Counted from the first letter of the stretch, positions 9,358 to 18,715 are shown. The stretch: DNA of 64,000 nt from Thermincola carboxydiphila (GCA_016841725.1 JAENYP010000012.1:62001-126000), one strand, 5' to 3'. The notes: generated by a model from the sequence alone, not told the origin. A program made the numbers and translations.

Positions 9358-10752
9358 ATGGAAAAAACAGTAGTCAGGCAGCTCATGCGGGACACCGCAA
9401 GATACAGCAACAAAGAAGTAGAAGTGAGTGGCTGGATCAGGAGCAATCGTGACCAAAAGTCCTTTGGTTTTATCTCCTTAAATGACGGGACACACTTTAA
9501 TACGATACAGGTAGTCTATGAAAAGGATATGGTCCCCAATTTTGAGGAAGCGGCAAAGTTAAGGGTAGGTTCAGCTATCATAATCAGGGGTATATTGATT
9601 GAAACTCCCCAGGCAAAACAGCCCTTTGAAATTAAGGCCAAGGAAATAATTCTGGAGGGAGATTCACCGGAGGATTACCCGATACAGCCTAAGAGACATA
9701 CCAGGGAATTTTTAAGAGAGGTAGCCCACCTGCGCCCGAGGACAAATCTCTTTACCGCGGTGTTCCGGGTAAGGTCTTTGGCTGCCTATGCCATTCACAG
9801 GTTTTTTAATGACAAAGGATTTGTTTATGTACATTCACCCATAATTACTGCAAACGATGCCGAAGGTGCGGGAGAAATGTTCCGGGTAACTACATTTGAC
9901 CCGGGGAATCCGGCACTCACAGAGGAAGGCCAGGTGGATTTCTCTGCAGATTTTTTTGGCAGGAGGACAAACCTCACCGTAAGCGGTCAGTTGGAAGCAG
10001 AAGTGTTTGCCCTGGCCTTCAGAGATGTATACACCTTTGGCCCGACCTTCAGGGCGGAAAACTCAAATACGGCAAGACATGCGGCCGAATTCTGGATGAT
10101 AGAGCCCGAAATCGCATTTGCAGACCTGCAGGATGACATGAGGCTTGCAGAGGACATGTTGAAATATGTTATCAGCTATGTCCTGGAAAATGCCAAAGAA
10201 GAAATGGACTTTTTTAATCAATTTGTCGAAAAGGGAACCGGGGAAAAGCTGCAAAACATAGTGAATTCAGAATTTGTACGTATAACTTATACAGAGGCTG
10301 TGGAAGTTCTGCAAAAATCGGGAGAGCAATTTGAGTATCCCGTTGCCTGGGGAAATGACTTGCAGACAGAGCACGAAAGGTATCTGACAGAAAAAATATA
10401 TCAGAAGCCGGTTTTTGTTACGGACTATCCCAAAGAGATTAAAGCATTTTATATGAGGCTTAATACGGACGGAAAAACTGTTGCCGCTATGGACTTACTG
10501 GTTCCTGGCGTGGGAGAACTGATTGGGGGCAGCCAGAGAGAGGAAAGGGCAGAGGTATTGGAACAGAGAATTCGGGAGCTTAATATTGACAAAAAAGATT
10601 TATGGTGGTATCTGGACCTAAGAAAATACGGCGGGGTAAAACATGCGGGATTTGGACTGGGCTTTGAAAGAGCTATCATGTATCTGACCGGTATAACTAA
10701 TATCAGGGATGTGATTCCGTTTCCCAGGACTGTTAAGTCCTGTGAGTTTTAG
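9358..10752 (+). CDS. asnS: Asparaginyl-tRNA synthetase
   Basis: A 464-residue class IIb synthetase that charges tRNA-Asn. The N-terminal OB-fold anticodon-binding domain covers about 1-110 ([22 protein letters not shown]). The catalytic core has motif 2 in [16 protein letters not shown] and motif 3 in [15 protein letters not shown]; the sequence around [10 protein letters not shown] fits AsnRS rather than AspRS. Length and motifs are complete. A palindromic element (copy A) lies immediately upstream, ending 29 bases before the start. Confidence 0.96.
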   Translation: MEKTVVRQLMRDTARYSNKEVEVSGWIRSNRDQKSFGFISLNDGTHFNTIQVVYEKDMVPNFEEAAKLRVGSAIIIRGILIETPQAKQPFEIKAKEIILEGDSPEDYPIQPKRHTREFLREVAHLRPRTNLFTAVFRVRSLAAYAIHRFFNDKGFVYVHSPIITANDAEGAGEMFRVTTFDPGNPALTEEGQVDFSADFFGRRTNLTVSGQLEAEVFALAFRDVYTFGPTFRAENSNTARHAAEFWMIEPEIAFADLQDDMRLAEDMLKYVISYVLENAKEEMDFFNQFVEKGTGEKLQNIVNSEFVRITYTEAVEVLQKSGEQFEYPVAWGNDLQTEHERYLTEKIYQKPVFVTDYPKEIKAFYMRLNTDGKTVAAMDLLVPGVGELIGGSQREERAEVLEQRIRELNIDKKDLWWYLDLRKYGGVKHAGFGLGFERAIMYLTGITNIRDVIPFPRTVKSCEF

Positions 10753-10753
10753 T

Positions 10754-10783
10754 GCAGGCCATCCAAATAGCTATGGGGCCTGC
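10754..10783 (+). terminator. Hairpin after asnS
   Basis: GCAGGCC and GGCCTGC form a 7 bp stem directly after the asnS stop. There is no downstream T-run, so it may be only a weak terminator or 3'-end stabilizer. Confidence 0.4.
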
Positions 10784-10798
10784 AAACAGTCATCTCAT

Positions 10799-10930
10799 CA
10801 ACAGAGTTCTTATCGTCAGGTGGAGTTTGGACTCCATCTGGCGCTTAGAAATCGTTATCCAGGAGCTTAGCGCCGCTTATCTCCCGCCTTAAGAGGTGGG
10901 AGTCTTAGCGGCGGTTAGCTATCGGATAAA
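10799..10930. repeat. Double-hairpin dispersed repeat, copy 1
   Basis: Two hairpins in series. The first uses CGTCAGGTGGAGT and ACTCCATCTGGCG. The second begins TTATCCAGGAGCTTAGCG and closes with CGGTTAGCTATCGGATAA, with an inner stem CTCCCGCC/AGGTGGGAG. The same arrangement recurs at 39008, 47463 and 55124. It lies between asnS and the flavin reductase gene and has no gene of its own. Confidence 0.85.
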
Positions 10931-10975
10931 TTTCCGGCAAACTGTATATAATTAACTTAAATCTAAAATTAGGGG

Positions 10976-11545
10976 ATGATTACCATAAACAAAGTTACCA
11001 AACAGGCATCCACCATACTCTTTCCTGTCCCTGCGGTGCTGGTAACCTGCCAGTCAGGTGAGAGCGCCCCAAATATTATTACCATTGCATGGACGGGGAT
11101 TATGAACAGCTCACCACCGATGGTATATATAGGAGTACAGCCTTCAAGGCATTCATATAGACTGATAAAGGAATCCGGCGAGTATGTTATTAACATACCT
11201 TCATCTGATTGGATCAGGGTAGTCGATTACTGTGGAACCGTATCCGGCAGGACGGTTGACAAGTTCAAGGAAAAACACCTGAACCCGATACCGGCTGCCC
11301 ACGTAAAACCTCCGTTAATTAACGAATGCCCGGTTAATATAGAGTGCAGGGTCAAGCAGGTCATCAGCCTCGGAAGTCATGATGTGTTCATAGCTGAAGT
11401 TCTGGTGGTACATTATGATGAAAATGTACTGGACGAAAAAGGCAGGCCTGACCTGGATAAAATAAGGCCTGTTGGATATGGAGCAGGGGAATACCGGCTG
11501 ATGGCAGACATCCTGGGACAGCATGGCTGTTCGAGAACGGAATAG
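10976..11545 (+). CDS. Flavin reductase / flavoredoxin-like FMN-binding protein
   Basis: A 189-residue protein of the flavin-reductase-like split-barrel family (flavoredoxin type). The segments PAVLVTCQSGESAPNIITIAWTG (about 18-40), MVYIGVQPSRHSY and FIAEVLVVHYDE are typical of FMN-binding members. In anaerobes such proteins move electrons to or from FMN, but the partner is not known here. The gene stands alone between a double-hairpin repeat and the convergent HD-GYP gene. ATG 10976 follows TTAGGGGATG. Confidence 0.85.
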   Translation: MITINKVTKQASTILFPVPAVLVTCQSGESAPNIITIAWTGIMNSSPPMVYIGVQPSRHSYRLIKESGEYVINIPSSDWIRVVDYCGTVSGRTVDKFKEKHLNPIPAAHVKPPLINECPVNIECRVKQVISLGSHDVFIAEVLVVHYDENVLDEKGRPDLDKIRPVGYGAGEYRLMADILGQHGCSRTE

Positions 11546-11562
11546 AATTGCCGGTTTTCACC

Positions 11563-12621
11563 TTATTCATGGATATCCTCAATTGTTAGTTCCGAATGTT
11601 CGGCAAGATTAACGTTCAAAGGCTTGGGGAGATGCCCTTTTTTAGTCCAGAAAAGGCGCACCACCGGCCTGGTGGGTATGCCGTTGTTTTGTTTGGTGAT
11701 AATCCCAGACCTGCCATCATTAAGGGTAACTCTGGTACCTTGGGGGTAGAGGGCCACCCTTTCGATAAAGCGGTCCAGGATGCGGCTGTCAAACTGTCCC
11801 CCTGAACCCTCGGCAAGATACTGGCATACCTTGTAGACCGGGATTGATTTCCGGTAACAGCGGTCACTTGTCATGGCATCATAAACATCTGCGATGGCGC
11901 TGATACGGGCGAATTCAATTATTTGGTCACCTTTCAGACTCCTGGGGTAGCCTGAACCGTCTTGGCGTTCGTGGTGCTGTAAGGCTACATGGGCTGAGGT
12001 GAGTTTGATTCCAGGGCTTTTTCTGAGGGTCTCAAATCCGTACCAGGTGTGTCTTTTTACGATTTCGTATTCTTCAGCTGTTAATTTCCCCGGTTTATTT
12101 ATAATATCCGGAGGTATATGAGTTTTACCCACATCATGGAGGAGCACACCCATGCCAAGGTCTTTAAGCCGGTCCTTCCGGTAATGAAGACACATGCCGA
12201 TAAAGACGGAAATCACTGTTACATTTACCGAATGACTGAAGGTGTAATCATCATAAGAACGGATATCGGATAAGTTGAGCATTATTTCCCTGTTTTTCAG
12301 CAGGTCATCAATTATACAATCTACAGCTTTGCTAACTGGAGCTGTATGAACAACATTGTTTTTGGGGACATTTTGCATAATGCCCCGGATGCAGTTAACT
12401 GCCTGTACCCGGGTTTCCTCAGAAATGGCCTCATCAAGACTGATATCATCAATCAAACCGTCATCTACGAAAACAGAGGTAAAACCTAGTTCTTTTAACC
12501 GTTTTACATAGCGGCCGGTAAGAACTGTGCCGGCGCTTAGAAGGACCTGCCCCTTGGAATTATATATGGTTTTTGATATTCGTGAACCAACTTCGATGTT
12601 AGTTATATTAATTTTTCTCAT
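11563..12621 (-). CDS. HD-GYP domain protein, probable cyclic-di-GMP phosphodiesterase
   Basis: A 352-residue protein. The HD-GYP domain occupies about residues 120-285 of the product: LLHDVGKTHIP gives the HD pair, followed by HHERQDGSGYPRSLKGDQI with the GYP loop and ADVYDAMTSDRCYR. An N-terminal region of about 110 residues resembles DUF3391-like partners of HD-GYP proteins. All core motifs are intact, so hydrolysis of c-di-GMP is expected. This matters because a c-di-GMP riboswitch occurs at 39283. I chose ATG 12621 over GTG 12627, which overlaps the GAGGTG site. A hemerythrin gene lies 22 bases upstream in the same direction, so the two are probably co-transcribed. Confidence 0.93.
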   Translation of the reverse strand: MRKINITNIEVGSRISKTIYNSKGQVLLSAGTVLTGRYVKRLKELGFTSVFVDDGLIDDISLDEAISEETRVQAVNCIRGIMQNVPKNNVVHTAPVSKAVDCIIDDLLKNREIMLNLSDIRSYDDYTFSHSVNVTVISVFIGMCLHYRKDRLKDLGMGVLLHDVGKTHIPPDIINKPGKLTAEEYEIVKRHTWYGFETLRKSPGIKLTSAHVALQHHERQDGSGYPRSLKGDQIIEFARISAIADVYDAMTSDRCYRKSIPVYKVCQYLAEGSGGQFDSRILDRFIERVALYPQGTRVTLNDGRSGIITKQNNGIPTRPVVRLFWTKKGHLPKPLNVNLAEHSELTIEDIHE

Positions 12622-12643
12622 AAGCACCTCAGAAATATAGGGG

Positions 12644-13051
12644 TTAATTTAACCCTTGTTCTTTGAGAAAAGGCCCCAGCTTTTTGTCAGTGTTCTGAAT
12701 GTGGTTTACCAGCCAATCCTTAAGAAAATTCATGATTTCTATTGAAAGGGACATCTTCCCATCATTATATCCCTTCTGAAAATCAGAAACCTTGTCCACA
12801 AATTTTTTATGTTCTGACCTATGGGGCAGCATCCATTGGTAGTTATACTTGATCATGAATTTTTCTTCTGTTGAAAAATGGGAAACCGTGTAGTCTACAA
12901 GATCCTGGATTACTTTAGAGACAACCTGTTTCCCCTTTCCGATCATCATGGCATCATGCAGGTCATTGATCATTTTGACAAGGGTTTTGTGCTGTTCATC
13001 AATAAGCCTGATACCGGTAATTAATTTATCATCCCAATTAATGTAAGACAT
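12644..13051 (-). CDS. Bacteriohemerythrin
   Basis: A 135-residue single-domain hemerythrin. The di-iron ligands are all visible: H21, H58 and E62 (HxxxE), H77 and H81 (HxxxH), H117 and D122 (HxxxxD). It should bind O2 and act as a carrier, scavenger or sensor. ATG 13051 is 6 bases after AGGGGAGGA. It is the first gene of a probable two-gene unit with the HD-GYP protein, suggesting oxygen-linked c-di-GMP turnover. This link is inferred from gene order only. Confidence 0.95.
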   Translation of the reverse strand: MSYINWDDKLITGIRLIDEQHKTLVKMINDLHDAMMIGKGKQVVSKVIQDLVDYTVSHFSTEEKFMIKYNYQWMLPHRSEHKKFVDKVSDFQKGYNDGKMSLSIEIMNFLKDWLVNHIQNTDKKLGPFLKEQGLN

Positions 13052-13083
13052 AATCAATCCTCCCCTCTTGTTTTAACCAATTA

Positions 13084-13142
13084 TTCGACATAATCTGCCA
13101 ATAACCTGTCTGTGAATTGTAAAAAGTGCAAAATATGTCGAA
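13084..13142. promoter_or_regulatory. Two candidate Spo0A boxes between hemerythrin and TPR genes
   Basis: TTCGACA (13084-13090, reverse of TGTCGAA) and TGTCGAA (13136-13142) match the Spo0A box core in a divergent intergenic region. A 7-base word is expected several times by chance in a window of this size, so support is weak. Confidence 0.25.
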
Positions 13143-13250
13143 AAAAAACCAGCCCCCACTAAACTTAAATGGTAATTTCGGATAACAGTGACAGTAAAGG
13201 TATGATAAAATACTTGTATATGGTAAATTATATTAGCTAGGGTGATATCA

Positions 13251-13928
13251 TTGTTCAAAGGTCTGGGATTATATTTTCTGTTATCATTTTTGTTGCGAAG
13301 CCCACTGCTGGCGCTGGTCATAATTTTTCTGATCTATGCCTTCATGGACAGGGCATATATTGGTTTCCTGCCTGATTTCCTGGCCCCCTTCAGGCGGAAC
13401 AGCCGCATTCAGCAACTGCGCGAGGTTTTGCGGATTAACCCTGCTGATGCCGGCGCTGCACAGGAACTGGGGAGCATTTATTTTGAAAAGAAAAATTACA
13501 GCAGTGCCCTGGAATATCTTAAAAAAGCCCTTGAAAAAGTAACCAATTCTCCAAGACTGTATCTTTACCTCGGAATGACATATATGGAATTGCAGCAGGA
13601 AGATCAGGGAAAGGATGCGCTGGAAAAGGCGCTGGAACTTGATCCCCGGGTGGGGCACGGGCTGCTGTACATTTATCTGACCCGGTATGAACTAACTCAT
13701 AAAGGATCGGGATCCGAAAAATTTAAGCAGTTGGCCGGTTCTTTTTCCAATTTTGCTAATACTGAAAATTTATACCGGATGGGTATTGTGTACAAAAAAA
13801 CAGGTGATAAACAGAAGGCAAATGAAATGTTCCACAAGGCTTTGGAAGAATATTCGTATGTGCCGGGCCGGCTCAGGAAGCTGCACCGCAGGTGGGCGCT
13901 TTTGGCACGGCTGCACAGTCTTTTTTGA
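13251..13928 (+). CDS. Membrane-anchored TPR-repeat protein
   Basis: A 225-residue protein with an N-terminal hydrophobic segment (about residues 5-37, probably one or two membrane helices) followed by tetratricopeptide repeats from about 55 to 210. Repeat signatures include AGAAQELGSIYFEKKNYSSA, LYLYLGMTYMELQQ and LYRMGIVYKKTGDKQKA. TPRs mediate protein contacts; the partner is unknown. I chose TTG 13251 because AGGGTGAT lies 4 bases upstream; the alternative GTG 13242 sits inside that site. It stands alone, divergent from the hemerythrin gene. Confidence 0.8.
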   Translation: MFKGLGLYFLLSFLLRSPLLALVIIFLIYAFMDRAYIGFLPDFLAPFRRNSRIQQLREVLRINPADAGAAQELGSIYFEKKNYSSALEYLKKALEKVTNSPRLYLYLGMTYMELQQEDQGKDALEKALELDPRVGHGLLYIYLTRYELTHKGSGSEKFKQLAGSFSNFANTENLYRMGIVYKKTGDKQKANEMFHKALEEYSYVPGRLRKLHRRWALLARLHSLF

Positions 13929-13939
13929 AACCGTTTTGC

Positions 13940-13969
13940 TTGACATTTGACTACTTTTTGTAATAAAAT
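13940..13969 (+). promoter_or_regulatory. Probable sigma-A promoter of rplM-rpsI
   Basis: TTGACA (13940-13945) and TAAAAT (13964-13969) are 18 bases apart. About 135 bases of leader follow, with a perfect 8 bp hairpin AATAATCC/GGATTATT at 13991-14014. That leader could hold an L13-type autoregulatory structure, but I cannot confirm the fold. Confidence 0.55.
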
Positions 13970-14104
13970 ATATGCGTGACTTTATAACTAAATAATCCAC
14001 TGCCCCGGATTATTGATGCTGCGACCAGTGGTAGATGGCGGCGGCTCATAAAGTAACATTTTACGATTGGCAACATTAGATTCATAGGTAAGGAGGGAAC
14101 ATAA

Positions 14105-14539
14105 ATGAGTACTTATATGGCTAAGCCAAATGAGATAAAGAAAAACTGGTACGTGATAGACGCTGAAGGCAAGCCGCTGGGACGGGTTGCCACTGAAATC
14201 GCCCGGATTTTACGAGGCAAGCATAAGACAATTTTCACTCCGCATGTTGATACCGGAGATTTTGTTATTGTAATCAATGCAGAAAAGGTTCAGCTTACAG
14301 GCAAAAAGCTGCAGCAAAAGCAATATGTTCGCCATTCAGGTTATCCCGGTGGCTTAAAGACCATGTCATACGAACGTCTGCTCAAAGAAAAGCCGGAACG
14401 GGCAATTGAAAAGGCGGTAAAAGGCATGCTGCCACATAATCGGCTGGGACGTGCCCAGGGACGTAAGCTTAAGGTTTACGGTGGCCCGGAACATCCACAT
14501 ACAGCTCAGCAGCCGGAAAAATGGGATTTTGCAGTTTAG
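14105..14539 (+). CDS. rplM: 50S ribosomal protein L13
   Basis: A 144-residue L13, an early assembly protein of the large subunit. It shows [19 protein letters not shown] (16-34), HSGYPGGLK near 77-85 and [13 protein letters not shown] near 103-116. Start ATG follows GGTAAGGAGGG. It forms an operon with rpsI as in most bacteria. Confidence 0.98.
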   Translation: MSTYMAKPNEIKKNWYVIDAEGKPLGRVATEIARILRGKHKTIFTPHVDTGDFVIVINAEKVQLTGKKLQQKQYVRHSGYPGGLKTMSYERLLKEKPERAIEKAVKGMLPHNRLGRAQGRKLKVYGGPEHPHTAQQPEKWDFAV

Positions 14540-14602
14540 CAGTTTTTATGGATGAAAAGTTAACGGATGGAAGAGTTTAACGGATGGAAGGAGGAACAGA
14601 CA

Positions 14603-14995
14603 TTGGCACAGGTTCAATTTCAGGGAACAGGCCGTAGGAAGAACGCGATTGCACGCGTAAGGCTGTTGCCTGGTGAAGGTAAATTAATAGTAAATAGCAG
14701 GCCTTTGGATGCATATTTTGGTAAAAAGACCCTTGAAATGATTGTTAAGCAGCCGCTTAATCTGACCAACACCCTTGCTCAGTATGATATTCTGGCAAAG
14801 GTTGAGGGTGGCGGCACAACGGGTCAGGCAGGGGCTATGCGTTTGGGTATCGCCCGGGCTTTAATCAAGGCTGACCCCAATTTGCGTTCCGCATTGAAGA
14901 AAGCCGGTTTCCTGACCAGGGACCCGAGGATGAAAGAAAGAAAAAAATATGGTCTCAGAAAAGCGCGGAGAGCTCCTCAGTTTTCCAAGCGTTAG
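14603..14995 (+). CDS. rpsI: 30S ribosomal protein S9
   Basis: A 130-residue S9 ending in the conserved basic tail ([16 protein letters not shown]) that reaches the P-site tRNA. I chose TTG 14603 ([15 protein letters not shown]) because AAGGAGGA lies 7 bases upstream and the product then has the usual length; the longer frame from 14567 adds residues not seen in S9. Second gene of the rplM-rpsI operon. Confidence 0.97.
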   Translation: MAQVQFQGTGRRKNAIARVRLLPGEGKLIVNSRPLDAYFGKKTLEMIVKQPLNLTNTLAQYDILAKVEGGGTTGQAGAMRLGIARALIKADPNLRSALKKAGFLTRDPRMKERKKYGLRKARRAPQFSKR

Positions 14996-15023
14996 TATGG
15001 ACCGGAAATTACACCGGTTTTAC

Positions 15024-15052
15024 GGGAAGGTATTTATTACCTTCCCTTTTAT
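15024..15052 (+). terminator. Terminator after rpsI
   Basis: GGGAAGG (15024-15030) pairs with CCTTCCC (15040-15046), followed by TTTT. It lies about 30 bases after the rpsI stop. The remaining gap to 15258 shows no gene. Confidence 0.85.
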
Positions 15053-15258
15053 TATGTCTAGTTCGTCATGATCCGAAAGCGGCTTGGTGTACGCAGTAGG
15101 ACAGGATGTAGTGCCATCCGTCACTCTGGAAATTTCAGAAATTTCATTAAAAATAACCAGAGAAACTGTCCAACTAAAAGAGGAATATAACTGTTTTAAT
15201 AGAATAATTTAAATTAGGACTTTTATATATTTTGGGAGAAAGGAGGGGAAAATGAAGA

Positions 15259-16362
15259 ATGAATAGGGAAAGACTGCATAAGTGGTCCCTAAAGACAGCA
15301 ACATTGTTCACTGTACTGCTTGTAATCTTAGCTTTTATGGTTGTGGGCTGCGGGCCCAAGACTGCTCCAACTTCCGGTGAGAAAGCCGCCCCGGCGGGTA
15401 CTTCTACGGGGGCGCAAAACGCTTCCGGTGAGGACAAGGAGGCTCCGGCTAAGGTTAATAATACTACCATAGCCCAAACCCAATGTTCAGAGTGTCACGA
15501 AATGTGGCCTGAAATCGCTACATGGCAGACTTCGGTCCATGCCAAGGTTGACTGTCTGGTGTGCCACGAGGGGTATAACCCGACTCAGAATAAGGCAGCT
15601 CATGACGGTAAGTCATTCCAGAAGCCGATTGCATTACGGAATACTACTGTCAGTGACGAGGCATGTCAAAGCTGCCACGCTATGGAGAACAGGGATGCTA
15701 CACTGCTTCCCGACCTGATCGCACCTCACTCCAAGCACGCTGCAGCCAAGGTTTCATGTCTGGAATGCCACAGGTTTACTACTCACGGGAATATAGCAGA
15801 ACGTAAGGTTACTACCAGAGCAGAATTTGCTGATTATAATCAGTGGAGCCCACAGATGGCCAAGCAGGCTGCACCTGGTGTTCAGCGTCGTCCTAACATG
15901 TTTGTTTGTATTAAATGCCATGAGTCCCGTAGTGTAACTACAAAGTGTTCTGCCTGCCACTACTGGCCTGACAGGGCAACTCTGCCTTCACACGAGAATC
16001 CACAGTGGGGCAGTATTCACGGCAAGACCGGTCGTCAAGATGTTGATAACTGTAGTAAGTGCCACTATGACAAAGAGAGCCAGAAGTTTGCAACTCCTTC
16101 CACAGGAGACAAAATTGCTGACTTTGCAAGGGCAAACAGTTACTGCTACGGCTGTCACCTGAAGCGGCCCACTAACCACGATTCTCAGTGGATGGGTAAA
16201 CACCCGCAGATGGCCAACGAGAAAGGACTGCCCAACTGCTTCGCATGCCATGATAAGAATCAGCCCGGCGCCAATGTAACAGGTACATATTGTAACACCT
16301 GTCACTGGTTCCAGGCACCGGCAGCACCGGCAGCACCGGCAGCAGAGGAAAAGAAAGAATAA
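15259..16362 (+). CDS. Decaheme c-type cytochrome lipoprotein
   Basis: A 367-residue protein with exactly ten CxxCH heme-binding motifs: CSECH, CLVCH, CQSCH, CLECH, CIKCH, CSACH, CSKCH, CYGCH, CFACH and CNTCH. A signal peptide ends in a lipobox-like VVGC near residue 31, so it is probably lipid-anchored on the outer face of the membrane. A low-complexity Ala/Pro/Gly spacer follows (about 35-65), and the C-terminus is an Ala-Pro repeat ending in charged residues. Multiheme lipoproteins in Gram-positive anaerobes carry electrons across the cell wall or to terminal reductases. No partner reductase lies beside it. The site AGGAGGGGAA is 8 bases from ATG 15259. Confidence 0.93.
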   Translation: MNRERLHKWSLKTATLFTVLLVILAFMVVGCGPKTAPTSGEKAAPAGTSTGAQNASGEDKEAPAKVNNTTIAQTQCSECHEMWPEIATWQTSVHAKVDCLVCHEGYNPTQNKAAHDGKSFQKPIALRNTTVSDEACQSCHAMENRDATLLPDLIAPHSKHAAAKVSCLECHRFTTHGNIAERKVTTRAEFADYNQWSPQMAKQAAPGVQRRPNMFVCIKCHESRSVTTKCSACHYWPDRATLPSHENPQWGSIHGKTGRQDVDNCSKCHYDKESQKFATPSTGDKIADFARANSYCYGCHLKRPTNHDSQWMGKHPQMANEKGLPNCFACHDKNQPGANVTGTYCNTCHWFQAPAAPAAPAAEEKKE

Positions 16363-16368
16363 ATTATC

Positions 16369-16400
16369 AGGGAGTGCCTTCTGACGGGCACTCCCTTTAA
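16369..16400. terminator. Terminator between convergent decaheme and cwlD genes
   Basis: AGGGAGTGCC and GGCACTCCCT form a 10 bp stem with an 8-base loop, followed by TTTAAAA. It could serve both converging genes. Confidence 0.85.
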
Positions 16401-16419
16401 AATTATGAAGACAAATCGA

Positions 16420-17145
16420 TTATTGCCTGGCCTGAGGCGTTTCATTCGCCTTTTCGGCATAGTAGTTGGCAATACCCGAATAAATTGCATTAGCAAGCTT
16501 ACGCTGGTATTCATTTTTTACCATCAGTTTTGCTTCAGCGGGATTGGAAATAAAGCCGATTTCCACAATAACTGCAGGCATCTTTGTATTTCGGGTGGTA
16601 TAGTAATCCTCGGGTTTTGCCTTTCGGGTAGTATTTTTCATGATCCCGATTAGTTCTGACTGAATTGCTTCAGCCAGTTTTTTACTTTCAGGCTGGTTTT
16701 TCTGGTAAAAGGTCTGGGCCCCCCGCCATCTGGAAGATGGGAAGGAATTGACATGGATACTAATATATAAGTCTGCATTTTTTTTGTTGGCCATATCCAC
16801 CCTCAGGGCCAGGTCCTCACGCTTCCGCCTGTTCAGTTCTGTATCAGTGGTTCTGGTCATAACGACATCTGCCCCAGCCTGGTTAAGGACTTTTTGCAGT
16901 TGTTTTCCTGTTTTGAGTACAATTTCTTTTTCCAGCAGTCCATTATAACCAACAGCCCCCGGGTCGATTCCGCCATGGCCGGGGTCAACTATAATCAGGC
17001 GGTTGGCGATTGCCCACGAGGTTGCCGGCACTGCCTCATAAAGCGCCATAACGGAACCCAGGCCAAGAGTTAAAGCCAGAGCTGCTGCCACGGCCAAAAG
17101 GCCGATTTTTTTAACACGAAGTGCTTTAATATAGACCAGGCGCAA
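16420..17145 (-). CDS. cwlD: N-acetylmuramoyl-L-alanine amidase, CwlD-like
   Basis: A 241-residue amidase_3 family enzyme. An N-terminal membrane or signal segment (about 12-35) is followed by the catalytic domain with VDPGHGGIDPGA, a first zinc ligand H and later E in NGLLEKEIVL, then SIHVNS and the catalytic glutamate in VIVEIGFISNP. The size and layout match CwlD, which with PdaA makes muramic-delta-lactam in the spore cortex, so the organism probably sporulates. I prefer TTG 17145, 6 bases after AGGAGG, over ATG 17163, which would place that site inside the coding region. Confidence 0.85.
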   Translation of the reverse strand: MRLVYIKALRVKKIGLLAVAAALALTLGLGSVMALYEAVPATSWAIANRLIIVDPGHGGIDPGAVGYNGLLEKEIVLKTGKQLQKVLNQAGADVVMTRTTDTELNRRKREDLALRVDMANKKNADLYISIHVNSFPSSRWRGAQTFYQKNQPESKKLAEAIQSELIGIMKNTTRKAKPEDYYTTRNTKMPAVIVEIGFISNPAEAKLMVKNEYQRKLANAIYSGIANYYAEKANETPQARQ

Positions 17146-17306
17146 ATCTCTTCCTCCTATCATAAAAATTCTTATAGAAAGAATATGCGGCCTATAGTAT
17201 GGCCTATGCCACTAAAATGAAGGAATTTCCAACGGGCTATAGAAATACCACATGTTGGATAATAATAAAACATGAAGGCTAAAATATGATTAAAGGGGGT
17301 GCACTG

Positions 17307-18365
17307 ATGAACAGCATAGTTTTCTACGGCGTAGCGCCTCATCCTCCGATATTGCTGCCGGAGGTGGGGGGAGCAAACTCGAAGAAGGTTGACCGGACGT
17401 TTGCAGCCATGCAGAAATTTGCTTCACAGATAACTGAAAGCGGGGCTGAGACAGTTATCTTAATCTCTCCTCATGGCGCTGTTTTTAGTGATGGAGTGGC
17501 TATAAACGGAAGTGACACCCTGTCAGGGGATTTAAAGCAGTTTAGAGCTGACCTGACTTTTGCATATAGTAATGATTTGGTTGTGGTAAATGAAATAATT
17601 CAACAGGCCGGAAAAAGAGGAATTGCCGCACTTGGCATAGATGATTCCTTGGCAGGTGAGTACGGAATTACAACAAGGCTTGACCATGGTGTGTTGGTGC
17701 CGATGTATTTTCTTGACAAGGCCGGAATTAAGCTGCCTGTTGTGTCAATTTCTATGAGCATGCTGCCTTTTGAGGAATTATATGCCTTTGGGGCTGCCAT
17801 AAAGGATGCATGCACCAGGATTGGGAAAAAGGCGGCTCTGATTGCCAGTGGTGACATGAGCCACCGCCTGACCCCGGATGCTCCTGCAGGTTATTCTGAA
17901 AAAGGGGCTGTTTTTGACCGGGCAGTTGCTGACCTTCTCGCAAAGAAAGACTTCAGAGGTATCCTCAGCATCGACATGGGATTAGCTGAAGCGGCCGGTG
18001 AATGCGGGCTGCGTTCAATTATCATGATGCTTGGGGCTGTAGACGGCGTAAAGGTGGATGCCGAAGTATTGTCATATGAAGGGCCATTCGGAGTCGGCTA
18101 CATGGTTGCGATGCTGAAACCTCTGGAAGGGGAATCTGAAAGCCTTTTGAAGACAATATTTAATGAGCGGGCAGAAAAAATTGGAGTACAACGTGACGGA
18201 GAGAGTGAATTGGTTGGCCTTGCCAGAAGGGCTCTGGAGAGGTATGTCAGGGAGGGGAAAAAAATATATCCTGATACCGGGAGCGGTCGTTTACTGAAAG
18301 AAAAGGCCGGGGTTTTTGTATCTCTTAAGAAGCACGCCAGCTCAGGGGATGTATTGGGACAATAA
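17307..18365 (+). CDS. amrA: AmmeMemoRadiSam system protein A, N-terminal part: LigB-like domain plus start of AMMECR1 (frameshifted)
   Basis: A 352-residue frame. Residues about 1-270 resemble the class III extradiol dioxygenase B-like (LigB/Memo-like) domain, with the opening [21 protein letters not shown] and SGDMSHRL. From about 295 the AMMECR1 domain begins ([27 protein letters not shown]). At 18336 the frame breaks: the conserved LRGCIGT is encoded in another frame at 18341-18361. Adding one G at 18336 gives [19 protein letters not shown] and joins this frame to the next, restoring a normal fused protein. Start ATG 17307 follows GGGGGTG. It is either a recent frameshift or a sequence error. 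Confidence 0.82.
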   Translation: MNSIVFYGVAPHPPILLPEVGGANSKKVDRTFAAMQKFASQITESGAETVILISPHGAVFSDGVAINGSDTLSGDLKQFRADLTFAYSNDLVVVNEIIQQAGKRGIAALGIDDSLAGEYGITTRLDHGVLVPMYFLDKAGIKLPVVSISMSMLPFEELYAFGAAIKDACTRIGKKAALIASGDMSHRLTPDAPAGYSEKGAVFDRAVADLLAKKDFRGILSIDMGLAEAAGECGLRSIIMMLGAVDGVKVDAEVLSYEGPFGVGYMVAMLKPLEGESESLLKTIFNERAEKIGVQRDGESELVGLARRALERYVREGKKIYPDTGSGRLLKEKAGVFVSLKKHASSGDVLGQ

Positions 18366-18706
18366 TGCCGACAACTGACAACATCGGCTTTGAAATTGTC
18401 AATAATGCCATCAGCGCCGGAACCGGAGACCCCAGGTTTGAGCCGGTGGAGCCGGGCGAACTTGATGAGCTGGTATATTCGGTGGATGTTTTAAAACCTG
18501 CTGAGCCCATAGACGACATGAGCCAACTTGATGTCCGGCGTTACGGAGTTATAGTACGCAGTGGCCGAAGGTCGGGTCTCCTGCTGCCAAACCTTGAGGG
18601 AATTGATACAGTAGAGCAGCAGGTCGCTATAGCCAGGCAAAAAGCGGGTATAGGACCGGATGAACCGGTACAGCTGCAGCGTTTTGAAGTTTTCAGATGT
18701 TATTAG
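18365..18706 (+). CDS. AMMECR1 domain, C-terminal part (split from the preceding frame)
   Basis: A 113-residue frame holding the rest of AMMECR1: [51 protein letters not shown] and the terminal [10 protein letters not shown]. The ATG overlaps the preceding TAA (TAATG), which could mimic coupled translation. However, the conserved LRGCIG motif of the same domain lies upstream of this ATG in the same frame, so this is the distal part of one gene. AMMECR1 proteins work with the adjacent radical SAM enzyme in an uncharacterized system. Confidence 0.82.
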   Translation: MPTTDNIGFEIVNNAISAGTGDPRFEPVEPGELDELVYSVDVLKPAEPIDDMSQLDVRRYGVIVRSGRRSGLLLPNLEGIDTVEQQVAIARQKAGIGPDEPVQLQRFEVFRCY

Positions 18707-18715
18707 GAGGTCAAT

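Noticed and set aside
14567-14602. Longer N-terminus for rpsI
   Set aside because: The added residues are foreign to S9 and the strong AAGGAGGA site points to TTG 14603.
15055-15240. Possible riboswitch upstream of the decaheme gene
   Set aside because: The 180 bases contain small repeats (GGAAATTTCAGAAATTTC) but no core matching a riboswitch class I know.
18260-18300. A run of seven A in amrA as a programmed -1 frameshift site
   Set aside because: Shifting there meets a stop soon after and would lose conserved AMMECR1 residues still encoded in the original frame. The break is at 18336.
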